Source: Brevundimonas sp. UBA4609
GTDB lineage: Bacteria > Pseudomonadota > Alphaproteobacteria > Caulobacterales > Caulobacteraceae
NCBI GenBank assembly: GCA_002386585.1
Contig: DGIZ01000127.1
Location: forward strand, 1-6,765
Reading direction: 5' to 3'
Length of the DNA: 6,765 nucleotides
In this document: in pieces, positions 5,879-6,765 of the stretch
Numbering within the stretch: the stretch's first letter is position 1
How the letters are laid out: every line of letters starts with the position of its first letter
Position numbers and translations under genes: made by a program
Notes under the pieces: model-generated
Database searches by the model: none
What the model was told of the DNA's origin: nothing
Seen by the model: the letters and a program-made list of their open reading frames with translations, nothing else

Positions 5879-6765
5879 TGGACAGCATCAAGCCTCTGCT
5901 GGCCAAGCTGGTCGACGGACAGGTGCTGAACCTGGATGAGGCCAAGAGCTTCTTCGCCGCCTGCCTGCGCGGCGAGCCGACCCCGTCACAGGTCGCCGCC
6001 GCCGTCACCGCCCTGCGTATCCGCGGCGAGACGGTGGACGAGATCGTCGCCTTCGCCAGCGCCATGCGCGAGGCCGCCCTGTCGCTGAACCACCCGTTCG
6101 ATCAGGTGATCGACACCTGCGGCACCGGCGGCGACGGCCAGCACACCTACAACGTCTCGACGGCGGCCTCCTTCGTTCTGGCGGGTGCGGGGCTGAAGGT
6201 CGCCAAGCACGGCAACCGCGCCATCAGCTCCAAGTCCGGCTCGTCCGACGTTCTGGCTGCGCTGGGCGTCAATCTGGACGCCACGCCCGCCCAGCAGGCG
6301 CGCGCGCTGGACCGGGCGGGCATCGCCTTCCTGTTCGCGCCGACCTACCACGGGGCCATGCGCCACGTCGGGCCGGTGCGCGGCGAGATCGGCTTCCGCA
6401 CCGTGTTCAACCTGCTGGGGCCGCTATGCAATCCGGCAGGCGCAACGCATCAGGTGATGGGCGTCTATGACCCTGCGCTTTTGGAGCCTCTGGCCGAGGT
6501 TCTGGGGCGACTGGGCGCCCGGCGCGCCTGGACCGTCAACGGTCAGGGTCTGGACGAACTGACCACCACAGGCCCGACCGATGTGGCGGAATGGAAGGAC
6601 GGCGCCGTGCGCCGCTTCACCGTCACGCCCGCCGACGCCGGACTGCCGCTGGCGACGCTGGACGATCTGCGCGGCGGCGACGCCGAGCATAATGCGGCGG
6701 CCCTGACCGCCCTGCTGGCGGGCGAGCGCGGGCCCTATCGCGACATCGTGCTGCTGAACGCCGCC
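5878..6765 (+). CDS. trpD: Anthranilate phosphoribosyltransferase TrpD, C-terminus beyond the window
   Basis: The first 296 codons of the enzyme that joins anthranilate to PRPP, giving phosphoribosylanthranilate, the second step specific to tryptophan. The frame is open to the last base; the family usually has about 340 residues, so some 40-50 are missing. After the N-terminal helical domain come the PRPP site DTCGTGGDG (79-87) and NVST (92-95), then [21 protein letters not shown] (110-130), a near match to the family signature. [18 protein letters not shown] (151-168) and [13 protein letters not shown] (176-188) line the anthranilate channel, and the metal-binding Asp-Glu pair sits in GLDELTT (224-230). 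No key residue seen is altered. The ATG shares one base with the trpG stop (TGATG), which implies coupled translation in one mRNA. Confidence 0.96.
   Translation, partial: MDSIKPLLAKLVDGQVLNLDEAKSFFAACLRGEPTPSQVAAAVTALRIRGETVDEIVAFASAMREAALSLNHPFDQVIDTCGTGGDGQHTYNVSTAASFVLAGAGLKVAKHGNRAISSKSGSSDVLAALGVNLDATPAQQARALDRAGIAFLFAPTYHGAMRHVGPVRGEIGFRTVFNLLGPLCNPAGATHQVMGVYDPALLEPLAEVLGRLGARRAWTVNGQGLDELTTTGPTDVAEWKDGAVRRFTVTPADAGLPLATLDDLRGGDAEHNAAALTALLAGERGPYRDIVLLNAA

Noticed and set aside
1..6765. Mobile elements, CRISPR arrays, tRNA or rRNA genes, toxin-antitoxin or defence genes
   Set aside because: No transposase, terminal repeats, spaced repeats, RNA-gene signatures or such proteins are visible. 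All long genes are housekeeping families with uniform high GC.

Overview
The window looks like a chromosomal housekeeping segment from a GC-rich alphaproteobacterium. The best guess is Caulobacterales, possibly Brevundimonas. This rests on very high third-position GC, weak Shine-Dalgarno sites before several starts, and two neighbourhoods I recall as typical of the group: tpiA-secG-pyrG, and a PpiD-type chaperone directly upstream of trpE. No search was possible, so the genus is an inference.

The left part (1-1401) reads leftward. It runs tpiA (triosephosphate isomerase), secG (translocase subunit) and the first 12 codons of pyrG (CTP synthase). A clear intrinsic terminator lies just after secG. 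It separates tpiA-secG from pyrG, which has its own ribosome binding site and a possible leader hairpin.

A 131-bp divergent intergenic region (1402-1532) separates this block from the rightward block. It holds a plausible tpiA promoter placed so close to the start codon that the mRNA may be leaderless, and a weaker candidate promoter for the rightward operon.

The right part reads rightward. A 642-aa membrane-anchored PpiD/SurA-like periplasmic folding factor overlaps trpE by one base (TAATG). TrpE is the large subunit of anthranilate synthase. After a 324-bp gap come trpG, the glutamine amidotransferase subunit, and trpD, anthranilate phosphoribosyltransferase, again overlapping by one base (TGATG). 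trpD is cut by the window end. TrpE and TrpG together make anthranilate from chorismate and glutamine, and TrpD joins it to PRPP, so these are the first two steps of tryptophan synthesis. The gap between trpE and trpG holds a probable small one-helix membrane protein gene on the opposite strand. No Trp-codon leader peptide or attenuator is visible before trpE or trpG. TrpE carries the tryptophan-binding element, so feedback inhibition is the control that can be seen.

I see no mobile element, CRISPR array, tRNA, rRNA, phage gene or defence gene, and no sign of an undescribed system. The points most worth a second look are the small antisense gene that splits trpE from trpG, the possibly leaderless tpiA transcript, and the coupling of an envelope chaperone to the trp genes.
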